Positions 1 through 5,684 of a DNA stretch of 5,862 nucleotides are shown here, in pieces. Below the pieces are notes generated by a model that searched no databases, had not been told where the DNA came from, and was given only the letters and a program-made list of their open reading frames with translations. The DNA is taken from positions 1-5,862 of the forward strand of contig DVLW01000263.1 of the NCBI GenBank assembly GCA_018715285.1, written 5' to 3'. The translations under genes were made by a program, and so were the position numbers. Within the stretch, counting starts at the first letter, position 1. Every line of letters starts with the position of its first letter. The stretch comes from Candidatus Faecivivens stercoripullorum (GTDB taxonomy: Bacteria; Bacillota; Clostridia; Oscillospirales; Ruminococcaceae).

Positions 1-16
1 TCATACTCATATTCAA

Positions 17-45
17 ATTATAGCATAATTTAAGCCAAAAGGAAA
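17..45 (-). promoter_or_regulatory. Possible leftward promoter (extended -10)
   Basis: On the minus strand TATAAT occupies 22 down to 17 and is preceded by TGC (25-23), giving an extended -10 (TGnTATAAT). At a 17-bp spacing the -35 would be TTTCCT (45-40), a poor match, but extended -10 promoters tolerate this. It would read leftward out of the window into a gene that is not visible. The flank is AT-rich, so chance occurrence is quite possible. Confidence 0.3.
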
Positions 46-113
46 GCAGTGAACCTTGCATTTTATATAACTTTTTGCCGATGCGATGAATCGTAGAGTT
101 TTAAGCGCCTATA

Positions 114-143
114 TGTTAACCATAAGGAAAAATATAGTTGACA
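114..143. promoter_or_regulatory. Upstream BirA-type operator (O1) covering the bioY -35 box
   Basis: TGTTAACC (114-121) and AGTTGACA (136-143) form an imperfect inverted repeat with a 14-bp spacer. This matches the known form of biotin operators bound by the biotin ligase/repressor BirA in Bacillota, which are related to TGTTAACC-N14-16-GGTTAACA. Two bases of the right half differ from the perfect mirror of the left half. The right half contains the -35 hexamer TTGACA (138-143), so a bound dimer would block RNA polymerase. The assignment rests on half-site sequence, spacing and position in front of bioY; no birA gene lies in the window. Confidence 0.6.
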
Positions 144-166
144 GAATTTGCACTGCGTGGTATACT
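138..166 (+). promoter_or_regulatory. Sigma-A promoter of bioY
   Basis: A perfect -35 TTGACA (138-143), a 17-bp spacer and a -10 TATACT (161-166) preceded by TGG, which makes it an extended -10. Transcription should start near 172-174, leaving a leader of about 46 nt. The -35 lies inside operator O1 and the start point lies at the left half-site of O2. This suggests an intrinsically strong promoter held down by repression. Confidence 0.85.
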
Positions 167-171
167 TATCC

Positions 172-202
172 TGTCAACCAAATACTATAGTACCGGTTGA
201 CA
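172..202. promoter_or_regulatory. Downstream BirA-type operator (O2) over the bioY transcription start
   Basis: TGTCAACC (172-179) and GGTTGACA (195-202) are exact inverted repeats with a 15-bp spacer. The perfect arms extend one base further on each side, giving 10 bp (170-179 and 195-204). Half-site sequence and spacing closely resemble biotin operators such as that of the E. coli bio operon, where BirA bound to biotinyl-AMP represses. The position over the expected start site and directly before bioY supports repression when biotin is plentiful. The right arm runs into the bioY ribosome binding site. Confidence 0.8.
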
Positions 203-218
203 GGAGGAGAATCAACAA

Positions 219-737
219 ATGCGAAACAGTAAAATCCTTTCTATCACACAGATAGCCCTGTGTGCGGCGTTTATTATGGTATGTAGTTATATTATGATAC
301 CCATGCCGTTTTCACCCGTTCCCGTTACAGCCCAGACGCTGGCCATCACCCTTACCGGATTGATTCTCAGGCCCAAACAGGCAGGCGGCGCGGTTATTGT
401 TTTTATTCTGATTGCGGTGGTACTGGGAAAATTCAGTTTTGGGCCGTCGGTCGGTTATTTTGTCGGCTTTTTTGCGTCTGCGGTAGTCGTCTCGCTGGTC
501 AAGGGAGAACATCCAAGCCTGGTGCGTTTCCTGGCGGCTGCACTGTTGGGAATTGTTGTTACGGATATTCCCGGCGTAATTGGAATGATGCTGGTACTGG
601 ATATTCCGCTGTCAACGGCATTCGTTGAAGGCGTTGTCGTATTTTTGCCCGGTGATTTGTGCAAGGCCGTGTTGTCAGCGGTTGTTGCTCTGCCTCTTTG
701 CAAGGCACTGAAACGGACCAGTGTGCTGACATCATAA
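219..737 (+). CDS. bioY: Biotin ECF transporter substrate-binding subunit BioY
   Basis: BioY is the membrane-embedded S component that captures biotin; in Bacillota it usually works with a shared energising module (EcfA, EcfA', EcfT) encoded elsewhere, and no such genes are present here. The 172-residue product is almost entirely hydrophobic with about six membrane segments. It has family hallmarks: VPVTAQTLAITLTG (34-47), GPSVGYFVGF (75-84) and FLPGDLCKAVL (142-152), whose PGD-x-x-K is characteristic. The start ATG has AGGAGG at 202-207, 11 nt upstream. The protein is short for the family, which usually has about 180-200 residues. The loop that normally carries a Gly-rich PVF-x-G segment before the GP-x-x-GY motif seems absent, with LGKFSFGPSVGY (69-80) taking its place. 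Two BirA-type operators and a dedicated terminator indicate a monocistronic, biotin-repressed gene. Family assignment is firm; activity of the shortened form is inferred. Confidence 0.9.
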   Translation: MRNSKILSITQIALCAAFIMVCSYIMIPMPFSPVPVTAQTLAITLTGLILRPKQAGGAVIVFILIAVVLGKFSFGPSVGYFVGFFASAVVVSLVKGEHPSLVRFLAAALLGIVVTDIPGVIGMMLVLDIPLSTAFVEGVVVFLPGDLCKAVLSAVVALPLCKALKRTSVLTS

Positions 738-787
738 ATTATTCATGTATGTCCAACCTAAAAAATAAAATGTTTACAAATGAATGC

Positions 788-822
788 AGAGACGCGCCTT
801 GACTTGTGCGCCTCTTTTTTTT
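788..822 (+). terminator. Rho-independent terminator of bioY
   Basis: AGAGACGCGC (788-797) pairs with GTGCGCCTCT (806-815) across an 8-nt loop. The 10-bp stem has one A-C mismatch and one G-U pair, and runs into eight Ts (815-822). It lies 50 bp after the bioY stop. The loop also holds the -35 box of the next promoter. Confidence 0.8.
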
Positions 823-827
823 ATAAT
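799..827 (+). promoter_or_regulatory. Sigma-A promoter of the tetR-ABC-permease operon
   Basis: TTGACT (799-804), a 17-bp spacer and a perfect TATAAT (822-827). Transcription should start near 833-835. The -35 lies in the loop of the bioY terminator, and the spacer consists of that terminator's 3' arm and T-tract. No other good promoter is seen before the following genes. Confidence 0.8.
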
Positions 828-832
828 AAAAG

Positions 833-846
833 TGAACAAGCGTTCA
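833..846. promoter_or_regulatory. Probable TetR-family operator
   Basis: TGAAC (833-837) and GTTCA (842-846) form a perfect dyad with a 4-bp centre. A-rich and T-rich flanks (828-831 and 848-851) extend the symmetry apart from one mismatched pair. The dyad lies 5 bp after the -10 box, over the predicted start site and 34 bp before the regulator's start codon, the usual place for an autoregulatory TetR operator. Binding by the adjacent gene product is inferred from position and symmetry. Confidence 0.7.
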
Positions 847-880
847 TTTTTGCGAAGCGCGAAAAAGGGAGGAAACAGCC

Positions 881-1477
881 ATGCAAAAGCCGAAGGAAGA
901 AATCCGCCGTGCAATTTTGCAGGCGGCAGAGGAAGAGTTTTATAAGGAGGGTTTCCGCAGCAGCTCTATGCGCCGGATTGCCGCGAAAGCAGGCATTTCT
1001 CCCGGCAATATCTATGGATATTTCAGCGGTAAAACCGAGCTGTTTGAAGCGGTTGTCCGACCGGCGATTGAAGGAGTCAAAGAAGCGCTGCATACGCCAT
1101 ACCGCAGTCAGTATCAGGGCGTTTTGCGTGAAGTGACCCATCAGATTGCCGAGACATTCAACGAAAATCGTATTCCAATCCTGATTCTTGCCTATCATGC
1201 GGATGGTTCGCCATATGAAGGAATCGACGGGATACTTAGCCGTGAGATTGCCCGAAGGGTCTACCGTGAACTCTTGCCAAATCTTCCGGCAGAGAAACGT
1301 TCCCGGCTGCTGGCCGAGATGATTGGTCAGGCATTGCTGCGTGGGATGCTGGAGATGTTTGCCGCTCCACGTGAGCAGCAGGAGATGGAACAGGCGCTGG
1401 AAAGTTTTCTGGAGCTGATGTGCGGAATGATCGGATGCAAAACAGAGAGTGTGGACGGCCTGAACAATGCCGGATAA
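881..1477 (+). CDS. TetR/AcrR-family transcriptional regulator
   Basis: A 198-residue protein, the usual length for TetR-family dimeric repressors. The N-terminal DNA-binding domain spans about residues 5-58. The recognition region reads MRRIAAKAGISPGNIYGYF (30-48) and is followed by SGKTELFEAVV (49-59), a typical end to the TetR_N domain. The remaining helices (about 60-185) would form the ligand-binding and dimerisation domain, which diverges too much between families to indicate the ligand. The start ATG has AGGGAGG (866-872) 8 nt upstream. The gene is first in an operon with an ABC ATPase and permease, and a palindrome lies over the predicted transcription start. It therefore probably represses its own operon and is released by the transporter's substrate or a related signal. 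Alternative in-frame starts are not needed. The family call is firm; ligand and targets are inferred. Confidence 0.92.
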   Translation: MQKPKEEIRRAILQAAEEEFYKEGFRSSSMRRIAAKAGISPGNIYGYFSGKTELFEAVVRPAIEGVKEALHTPYRSQYQGVLREVTHQIAETFNENRIPILILAYHADGSPYEGIDGILSREIARRVYRELLPNLPAEKRSRLLAEMIGQALLRGMLEMFAAPREQQEMEQALESFLELMCGMIGCKTESVDGLNNAG

Positions 1478-1495
1478 GTGAAAGGGTGGTCATGG

Positions 1496-2197
1496 ATGAG
1501 CTATGTTGAATTAAAGGATGTATATAAGCGGTACAAGATGGGTGAAGTTACCATCACTGCTTCTGATGGAGTCAGTTTTTCGATTGAAAAAGGCGAATTT
1601 GCGGTTATTGTCGGAGAATCCGGTGCCGGTAAAACGACGATTCTGAACATCCTGGGCGGCATGGACAGCTGTGATGAAGGACAGGTGCTGGTGGACGGAA
1701 AGGATGTAGCCAAACTTACTTCCCGTCAGCTGGTGGAATATCGCCGGCTGGATATCGGCTTTGTCTTCCAGTTTTACAATCTGGTTCCCAATCTTACTGC
1801 AAAGGAAAATGTGGAACTGGCCACTCAGATCTGTCCAGGTGCGATGGATGCAGCAGAAGTTTTGGGACTTGTCGGGCTGGGCGACCGTCTGGATAACTTC
1901 CCGGCACAGCTCTCAGGTGGTGAACAGCAGCGGGTATCGATTGCACGTGCACTTGCCAAGCGTCCCAAACTGCTGCTCTGTGACGAGCCGACGGGCGCAC
2001 TGGACTATAATACCGGTAAAAATATTCTCAAGCTGCTTCAGGATACCTGTCGTCAGCAGCAGATGACGGTTATTCTAATTACCCATAACCAGGCGATTAC
2101 ACCTATGGCTGATCGAGTGATCCGGATGAAAAACAGCAAGGTTGAAAAGATGAAACTGAATCCCAATCCGATTCCGGTCGAACAGATTGAATGGTGA
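1496..2197 (+). CDS. ABC transporter ATP-binding protein (MacB/LolD type)
   Basis: A 233-residue ATPase that should energise the adjacent permease from the cytoplasmic side. All nucleotide-binding motifs are intact: Walker A GESGAGKTT (40-48), Q-loop glutamine 92 in FVFQFYNL, signature LSGGEQQ (139-145), Walker B LLLCDE (159-164) with catalytic Glu164, D-loop GALD (167-170) and switch His197 in ILITHN. The order, spacing and LSGGEQQR form are those of the MacB/LolD/FtsE group, which pairs with FtsX-like permeases. An in-frame GTG at 1478 would add six residues, but the ATG at 1496 is preferred: AAAGGGTGG (1481-1489) lies 6 nt before it, and the protein then begins with the usual YVELKDVYKRY strand. 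It lies 18 bp after the regulator and 13 bp before the permease. The last 20 or so residues, rich in Asn and Pro, are a short tail beyond the core fold. Substrate unknown. Confidence 0.93.
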   Translation: MSYVELKDVYKRYKMGEVTITASDGVSFSIEKGEFAVIVGESGAGKTTILNILGGMDSCDEGQVLVDGKDVAKLTSRQLVEYRRLDIGFVFQFYNLVPNLTAKENVELATQICPGAMDAAEVLGLVGLGDRLDNFPAQLSGGEQQRVSIARALAKRPKLLLCDEPTGALDYNTGKNILKLLQDTCRQQQMTVILITHNQAITPMADRVIRMKNSKVEKMKLNPNPIPVEQIEW

Positions 2198-2210
2198 GAG
2201 GAGTGGGCTT

Positions 2211-5200
2211 ATGAAGAATGTACTCTTTCGGGAGGCACTGCGGGAGATACGGCATTCCAGCAGCCGTTTCTTCTCGATACTGGCGATTGTCGGAATCGGC
2301 TGCGGCTTTTTTTCGGGAGTCAAGGCAGCCTGTCCCGACATGAAGCTGACGGCGGAGCAGTATTTTTCCGAGTCCAATCTGGCAGACCTGCACCTGATAT
2401 CCACCTGGGGATTTGACGAAGATGACCTGGCTGAAATCGGCAATGATGAAGATATCCGGGTCATGGAGCCCTGTTACAGCTACGATGTGCTGGCCGAGTC
2501 AGCGGATGGTGACCAGCTGGTTATCAAGACGATCGGGTATAACGAGGATGCACAGCTGAATCTTCCGCGGCTGCATGAAGGGCGTTTGCCTGAGGCTAAG
2601 GATGAATGCGTTATCGGCACAAGTTCTATGGGAGAAACGCATTGGGAGATAGGGGACACGATAGAACTGACCGGTGATGGAGAAGACCTGTCGGAGTCGA
2701 TGGATACTACGTCCTTTACGGTAGTAGGTATTGCCCAGCTGCCGCAGTATTTTGGGTACAGCTATGGTACCACCAATATTTCTGATGGCGTACTGGATGG
2801 AATCATGCTGATACCGGAAGAAGATTATACACTGGATGTATATACAGATGTTTATCTGACGCTCAACAGTACACAGGGGCTTTCCTATTTTTCGGAAGAA
2901 TATGAGCAGGCAGTCGATGAGACAAATGATCGTCTTGAACAGTTGGCGAACGTCCGGAGTGAAACACGGTACGGTGATACCATTGATGAAGCCAACCAGG
3001 AAATCGCAGACGCGGAAGAAGAGATTGCCGAAGGTGAGCAGGAATTAGCCGATGCAGAAGCTGAGCTTGCAGATGCCCGTGCCGAGCTGGATGACGGCTG
3101 GGCAGAGTACTATGATGGCAAGGCGGAAGCAGACAAAGAACTTGCTGACGCTCAGGCAGAAATCGATGACGGTGCCCGTGAACTGGCAGATGGTGAAGCC
3201 GAGTGGCAGAAAAACTATGACAGCTATCAGGAAGCTGTAACCCAGCTGTCCGAGTCCCGTAAACAGCTGGATGATTATATCGCACAGGCTGAACAGCTTG
3301 AAAGCCAGCTGGCTGAATCTGCGGCCTCGATTGAACAGGGCAACCAGTTGATTGAAGGTTTACAGGGAATCTATTCCGGATTTGCCGAACAGTCGGTATC
3401 GGATGTCACGATGCTGGATGAGAATACACAGGCGGTTATTGCAGCCTCGGCGAGTCTCGACAGTACACTTCCTGATCTGCTGACCGGGTATATCACTTCC
3501 AGTGGCAGAGAGAAACGGCAGTATGGGTCTGCACTGGAAGAGGTAATCTCCGGTGCACAGACAACAATGGCCGAAAACGAGGCACTTTATGAGCAGGGAC
3601 AGGAATCCCTTACCCAGCTTCAGCAGGGAATTACCGACGGTGAAGCGGAGTATGCAGCCGGTAAACAGAAGCTGGATGAAGCGAAAGTTCAGTTGGATGA
3701 CGGCAAACAGGAACTGGATAATGCCCGGGCAGAACTGGAACAGGGCCGCAGAGAGCTGGAAACAGCACGTGCTGATGCCGAGAAGGAACTTGCTGACGGA
3801 TTGGCAGAGCTGGAAGATGGCGAAAAAGAGTATGAAGATGGTCTGGCTGAGTATGAAACCCAGCGACAGGACGCCGAAAAAGAAATTGAAGAAGCACGTC
3901 AGGAAATTGAAGATGCCCGCGAAGAACTGGAAGACCTTCAGAAACCGGAATGGTATCTGCTGGATCATGACAGTTTTCCCGGTGTCGGAACGATCAGTGA
4001 TGATGCGGAAAAGGTAGACGCGATTGCAGCGGTATTCCCGGTATTTTTCGTACTGGTTGCGGCGCTTGTCTGCCTGACGACCATGACGCGAATGGTTGAG
4101 GAAGAACGGACCCAGATCGGAACCATGAAAGCACTCGGTTTCAGCCGTGGCGCGGTCATGTTCAAGTTTATCCTGTATGCAGTGCTGGCGAGTGTCATCG
4201 GAAGCATTGCCGGGTGTCTGCTGGGACTCAAATTGCTGCCGTACGTCATTATCGGCTGCTATAAGGCAATGTACCAGGTACCGTATATTCTGCTTCCCAT
4301 TCGTTGGGGATATCTGGCAGGATGTATGGTGGTATCGGTCTTCTGTACCAGCATTGTGACGGTCATTACCTGTTATGGGGTCATGAACACGGTACCGGCT
4401 CAGCTGATGCGTCCCAAGTCACCCAAAAATGGCAAACGTATTTTGCTGGAACGGGTCGGATTTTTCTGGAAACGGCTTTCTTTCAGCGGCAAAGTTACCT
4501 GCCGTAACCTTTTCCGGTATAAATCGCGGGTACTGATGACGGTAATCGGTGTTGCAGGATGTACAGCGCTGATGCTGACAGGATTTGGTCTGCGGTACGC
4601 GATCAGTTCGATATCTGAACGGCAGTATGGTGAAGTTTTTGTCTATGACAGCAACCTGTCTCTTTCTGACAATCAGTCTCCCGAACAGGTTGAAACGCTG
4701 ATTGATGAAACAACTGGCACAGAAGGTGTAACCGGTGTAATGGCACTGACCAGTAAACAGACAGATGTTCTTTCTTCGGACAGCAAAAAGACAGTTGTTT
4801 CGGTGTCGATGTACATACCTGGTGACCCGGATGGTTTGGAAGGATTTATCAATCTTCGGGACAGTGAGACAGGTGAACCGCTCTCACTGACAGATGATGG
4901 CTGCGTCATTACCGAGAAACTTTCTCAGCTGTTGTCGGTCGAAGCAGGAGACAATATTCTGCTCCGCGATTCAACCGGTGAAAAGCGGGAAGTAAAGGTT
5001 ACTGGAATTGCGGAAACGTATGTCAGCCATTATGTCTATCTGACGCCTACGTTGTATGAATCGCTGTTCCGGGAATCTGCCGAGCCGACAGCGCTGCTGC
5101 TGACGATGGACGAAAACGTAGATACAGCCAGCGCGTATTCCAGCCTGCTGCAGCTGGATGGAGTACAGGGATTGGTCGGTATGAGCTATTATGCCGATGC

Positions 5201-5624
5201 ATTCTCTGATCTGGTTGCGTCGCTGAATATGATTGTATGGGTACTGATCGGTGCAGCTGCGGCACTGGCGGTAATCGTTATGTATAACCTGATTAACATC
5301 AACGTCAGCGAACGTGTCCGGGAACTGGCTACCATCAAGGTACTGGGATTTTATGACCGCGAGGTTTCCGATTATATCTGCCGTGAAAATACGGCGGCGG
5401 CACTGATGGGTATGCTGGTGGGACTGGTTGGCGGTATTGCACTGGAGGAATTTGTCGTCAATACGGCGGAAGTGGATGTTGTATTGTTTGTACATGGTCT
5501 GCCGGTGAGCGCTTATCTGTTGTCAGCCGGACTGACGATTGTCTTTATCCTGCTGGTCAACCAGATTGTACACCACAGTCTCAAGAAAATTGATATGGTT
5601 CAATCGCTCAAGAGCGTTGAATAA
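2211..5624 (+). CDS. FtsX-like ABC permease with giant extracellular coiled-coil hairpin
   Basis: A 1137-residue membrane protein, effectively two FtsX/MacB-type permease units fused, with eight predicted membrane segments: about 20-37, 605-625, 653-673, 700-722, 774-794, 1008-1028, 1061-1078 and 1101-1120. Each half has the cytoplasmic motif after its second segment: EERTQIGTMKALGFSR (631-646) and SERVRELATIKVLGF (1033-1047). The first extracellular part has a globular region (about 38-257), a long heptad helix (258-381), a tip (382-445), a second heptad helix (446-576) and a linker back to the membrane. The second extracellular domain (795-1006) lacks a coiled coil. The start ATG is preferred over an upstream in-frame TTG (2187) that lies inside the ATPase gene; AGAGGAG (2197-2203) is 7 nt before the ATG. 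Such permeases do not usually move substrate through a channel; they transmit ATPase motion across the membrane to act on lipids, peptides or envelope enzymes. The substrate is not identifiable. The coiled coil resembles those of other Gram-positive FtsX-type permeases and YhgE/Pip proteins. Confidence 0.9.
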   Translation: MKNVLFREALREIRHSSSRFFSILAIVGIGCGFFSGVKAACPDMKLTAEQYFSESNLADLHLISTWGFDEDDLAEIGNDEDIRVMEPCYSYDVLAESADGDQLVIKTIGYNEDAQLNLPRLHEGRLPEAKDECVIGTSSMGETHWEIGDTIELTGDGEDLSESMDTTSFTVVGIAQLPQYFGYSYGTTNISDGVLDGIMLIPEEDYTLDVYTDVYLTLNSTQGLSYFSEEYEQAVDETNDRLEQLANVRSETRYGDTIDEANQEIADAEEEIAEGEQELADAEAELADARAELDDGWAEYYDGKAEADKELADAQAEIDDGARELADGEAEWQKNYDSYQEAVTQLSESRKQLDDYIAQAEQLESQLAESAASIEQGNQLIEGLQGIYSGFAEQSVSDVTMLDENTQAVIAASASLDSTLPDLLTGYITSSGREKRQYGSALEEVISGAQTTMAENEALYEQGQESLTQLQQGITDGEAEYAAGKQKLDEAKVQLDDGKQELDNARAELEQGRRELETARADAEKELADGLAELEDGEKEYEDGLAEYETQRQDAEKEIEEARQEIEDAREELEDLQKPEWYLLDHDSFPGVGTISDDAEKVDAIAAVFPVFFVLVAALVCLTTMTRMVEEERTQIGTMKALGFSRGAVMFKFILYAVLASVIGSIAGCLLGLKLLPYVIIGCYKAMYQVPYILLPIRWGYLAGCMVVSVFCTSIVTVITCYGVMNTVPAQLMRPKSPKNGKRILLERVGFFWKRLSFSGKVTCRNLFRYKSRVLMTVIGVAGCTALMLTGFGLRYAISSISERQYGEVFVYDSNLSLSDNQSPEQVETLIDETTGTEGVTGVMALTSKQTDVLSSDSKKTVVSVSMYIPGDPDGLEGFINLRDSETGEPLSLTDDGCVITEKLSQLLSVEAGDNILLRDSTGEKREVKVTGIAETYVSHYVYLTPTLYESLFRESAEPTALLLTMDENVDTASAYSSLLQLDGVQGLVGMSYYADAFSDLVASLNMIVWVLIGAAAALAVIVMYNLININVSERVRELATIKVLGFYDREVSDYICRENTAAALMGMLVGLVGGIALEEFVVNTAEVDVVLFVHGLPVSAYLLSAGLTIVFILLVNQIVHHSLKKIDMVQSLKSVE
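2982..3935 (+). other. Region coding the paired heptad-repeat helices of the permease
   Basis: Large hydrophobic residues recur exactly every seven residues: I258, I265, I272, L279, L286, L293, Y300, then an 11-residue step to L311, I318, L325, W332, Y339, L346, L353, A360, L367, I374, I381. The second helix runs I446, M453, Y460, L467, I474, Y481, L488, L495, L502, L509, L516, 11 to L527, L534, Y541, Y548, 11 to I559, I566, L573. The residue four before each is mostly Ala or Gly. The rest is dominated by Glu, Asp, Gln and Lys, so the rod is strongly acidic. The DNA itself is only loosely repetitive: the pattern is kept at the protein level, with varied codons. Confidence 0.85.
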
Positions 5625-5633
5625 TCTTTGCCA

Positions 5634-5684
5634 AACAGAATACGGGCGGTGTACCGAATGAAGGTACGCCGCCCGTGTTCTGTT
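5634..5684 (+). terminator. Long hairpin terminator of the operon, shared with the convergent gene
   Basis: The arms 5634-5655 and 5663-5684 form an uninterrupted 22-bp stem with a 7-nt loop. Two pairs are G-U in the rightward RNA (5641/5677 and 5650/5668). The stem begins 9 bp after the permease stop and is followed by an interrupted T-rich run (5683-5690). In the leftward RNA the same two pairs become A-C mismatches and the following bases are not T-rich, so the structure is better adapted to the rightward transcript. It probably still serves the convergent gene, whose stop codon abuts it. Confidence 0.8.

Noticed and set aside
1..113. A gene or riboswitch upstream of bioY
   Set aside because: No open frame of useful length and no recognisable aptamer core were seen. 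The bioY promoter lies downstream, so this DNA is not part of its transcript.
738..787. A second small gene or regulatory RNA between bioY and its terminator
   Set aside because: The stretch is only 50 bp, AT-rich, and shows no ribosome binding site with an open frame and no convincing folding other than the terminator.
780..1198. Open frames of 118 codons (plus) and 125 codons (minus) over the start of the regulator gene
   Set aside because: Both lie across the promoter, operator and TetR domain, have very basic or unnatural composition, and conflict with a clearly identified gene.
1478..1495. GTG at 1478 as the start of the ATPase, adding six residues
   Set aside because: It directly follows the regulator's stop codon and its upstream bases hold no good ribosome binding site, while AAAGGGTGG at 1481-1489 is well placed for the ATG at 1496.
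2187..2210. TTG at 2187 as the start of the permease, overlapping the ATPase gene
   Set aside because: The added residues (NGERSGL) come from the ATPase end and the ribosome binding site AGAGGAG. The ATG at 2211 has correct spacing and gives the usual N-terminus before the first membrane segment.
2982..3935. Tandem DNA repeat, CRISPR-like array or recent repeat expansion
   Set aside because: The seven-residue periodicity is at the protein level; adjacent units differ in bases and there are no identical repeats with regular spacers.
3360..3968. A 202-codon open frame on the minus strand opposite the coiled coil
   Set aside because: It is a shadow. The Glu-, Leu- and Gln-rich codons on the plus strand read as Phe, Leu and Gln on the opposite strand without stops. 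It is Phe-rich with no domain, promoter or ribosome binding site of its own.
881..5624. A BceAB-type bacitracin resistance module or MacAB efflux pump
   Set aside because: There is no sensor kinase/response regulator pair and no MacA-like protein. The permease has eight membrane segments in a duplicated arrangement rather than ten or four.
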